Below are positions 5,172-6,084 of a DNA stretch of 6,084 bases, piece after piece. The stretch comes from Bacteroidota bacterium. Its GTDB lineage: Bacteria > Bacteroidota > Bacteroidia > Bacteroidales > Prolixibacteraceae. How positions within the stretch are numbered: the stretch's first letter is position 1; each line of letters starts with the position of its first letter. Both the position numbers and the translations under genes were made by a program. The notes beneath the pieces were generated by a model. That model was not told the DNA's origin. It worked only from the letters and a program-made list of their open reading frames with translations, and did not search any database. The stretch lies in NCBI GenBank assembly GCA_023488865.1, contig JAMDDG010000155.1:1-6084 (forward strand). The letters run 5' to 3'.

Positions 5172-6083
5172 TCACAAGTGAGCTAAAGATTTTGCATATT
5201 TTGAGGGGTCGATCAATCCAAATTTGGTAACCAAAACCTCAAAGGCTTTTTGTCCGTAAAGCCTGCATTTTCTTTGGCTCTTGCGATTGTAGTACCTGGT
5301 AAGACTGTTGTACAGGTAAAACCGAAGTCTGCGTTTGCTCATTGCAGGATAACTAACCCCTTTAATTTCAAAATAGTTCAGCCATCCCCGCAGAATCGAA
5401 TTTAGCCCTGTCGCAACATCCTTTGCTTTGTAGTGACCGTGTGTTTTAAGGTAATTCCCAACTTTTCCACGGACTTTCTTCTCCGACTTCTGACTTGGTA
5501 TTATGTTCCAATATTTGACCATTCTGCCTTTTATGTCACTGTCGTATCTGATGGTAAATCCGAGAAAATTAAAACTCTCATCCCTTGCATTTATCTGACG
5601 GGTTTTTGTCTCATTGAGCATTAATCCCATTCGAGATAGCAAGCTCTTGAGCTTTTCAACTATTTCTGTTGGCAAGGTTCTTCCCATTAACACAAAATCA
5701 TCTGCATAACGTACTATTTGTATGCCTAATTTTCCAAACAGACTGCTTACGCTGTTTACGATCCTGTCTATCAGGTGAAGGTAAACATTGGCCAGTAAGG
5801 GAGAGATGACTCCTCCCTGTGGTGTTCCCATGCCACCTTTACCACTCTTGTATTGACCATCCTCATAGATCGGTGCCTTCAACCATTTGTTGATCAGCTT
5901 TAATATCCTCGGATCAGTCACCCGTTGCTTCAATACAATTTGAAGCTTGTCGTGTGGTATCGTGTCAAAGTACTTACTCAGGTCTGCATCATAAACCTCT
6001 GTCTTGCCTTGCTTCAAGTTCTCTTTTATGGCAGTTATCGCATCCTTTGCACTGCGCCCGGGACGAAAACCATAAGAGCTATC
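5172..6083 (-). CDS. ltrA: Group II intron reverse transcriptase/maturase, N-terminus beyond window
   Basis: The frame runs in from the window edge; 303 residues are visible. The TTG at 6017 is internal, because the upstream codons encode DSSYGFRPGRSAKDAI, a standard RT block of intron-encoded proteins. Further RT blocks follow: YDADLSKYFDTIPHDKL, GTPQGGVISPLLANVYL, the catalytic YADD (residues 126-129, bases 5697-5708), and LNETKTR with FLGF. The last roughly 100 residues hold the maturase (X, GIIM-type) region with LNSILRGWLNYF. There is no HNH endonuclease domain after it, so the protein is an En-minus form. By family knowledge it helps the intron fold and splice and copies it into DNA at a new site. 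All visible catalytic residues are intact, so the element may be active, though the missing N-terminus cannot be judged. The symbol is the generic name for the family. It is convergent with copA. Confidence 0.94.
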   Translation of the reverse strand, partial: DSSYGFRPGRSAKDAITAIKENLKQGKTEVYDADLSKYFDTIPHDKLQIVLKQRVTDPRILKLINKWLKAPIYEDGQYKSGKGGMGTPQGGVISPLLANVYLHLIDRIVNSVSSLFGKLGIQIVRYADDFVLMGRTLPTEIVEKLKSLLSRMGLMLNETKTRQINARDESFNFLGFTIRYDSDIKGRMVKYWNIIPSQKSEKKVRGKVGNYLKTHGHYKAKDVATGLNSILRGWLNYFEIKGVSYPAMSKRRLRFYLYNSLTRYYNRKSQRKCRLYGQKAFEVLVTKFGLIDPSKYAKSLAHL

Positions 6084-6084
6084 C

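Larger units (their letters stand above)
5068..6084 (-). mobile_element. Group II intron, 3' portion (RT/maturase gene plus domains V and VI), open at window edge
   Basis: On the minus strand an RT/maturase gene is followed within 25 bases by a canonical domain V and then a domain VI stem with a bulged A. This is the arrangement of the 3' end of a group II intron, a self-splicing retroelement that moves by target-primed reverse transcription. The 3' end is placed near 5068 because group II introns usually end in AY about 7 nucleotides after the branch A: counting from the predicted branch A (complement of 5074) gives a terminal AC at 5069-5068. The boundary is accurate only to a base or two. 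The 5' half (domains I-III and start of the gene) lies beyond 6084. Confidence 0.88.

Noticed and set aside
5433..5624. Plus-strand 63-aa open frame
   Set aside because: It lies wholly inside the RT/maturase gene on the other strand, has no recognisable motif, and is a shadow frame.
5172..6083. Reverse transcriptase as part of a retron, diversity-generating element or CRISPR-linked system
   Set aside because: A GIIM-type maturase region and a canonical domain V directly downstream identify a group II intron. No variable/template repeat pair, retron RNA or Cas gene is visible.

Overview
The window reads as a piece of chromosome from a member of the Bacteroidota. Three things suggest this. A TAnnTTTG-type -7 element lies upstream of one gene. 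The intergenic spaces carry CTTTGTG-type inverted repeats of a kind I associate with this phylum. The protein sequences themselves also look like Bacteroidota versions of their families. This is an inference from sequence style, not a database match.

Layout. (1) 1-1087 holds the end of a short siroheme synthase (precorrin-2 dehydrogenase/ferrochelatase), overlapped by 26 bases by a complete uroporphyrinogen-III C-methyltransferase gene. Together they supply the steps from uroporphyrinogen III to siroheme that a fused CysG performs elsewhere. (2) 1177-4910 is a metal-handling stretch of three co-directional genes: a small CDF-like cation transporter with Cys residues in its predicted metal site and a Cys-rich tail, an AraC-family regulator with an N-terminal CxxC (HMA-like) segment, and a complete Cu(I) P1B-type ATPase (CopA). 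(3) 4911-5067 is non-coding and holds a hairpin and a decayed CTTTGTG-type inverted repeat. (4) 5068-6084, on the minus strand, is the 3' part of a group II intron: an RT/maturase gene open at the window edge, followed by recognisable domain V and domain VI RNA and a predicted 3' splice end at about 5068.

How the parts may work together. The regulator probably senses Cu(I) or a similar soft metal through its CxxC segment and controls copA just downstream, and possibly the transporter upstream. CopA would export Cu(I) from the cytoplasm. The transporter may move a related soft metal. The siroheme genes probably form the end of a separate sulfur or nitrogen assimilation operon. The intron appears to have inserted into one arm of the intergenic repeat downstream of copA.

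I see no convincing unknown multi-gene system. The points most worth a second look are the metal-sensor/AraC fusion, the Cys-substituted CDF-like transporter, and the intron sitting in a repeat arm.
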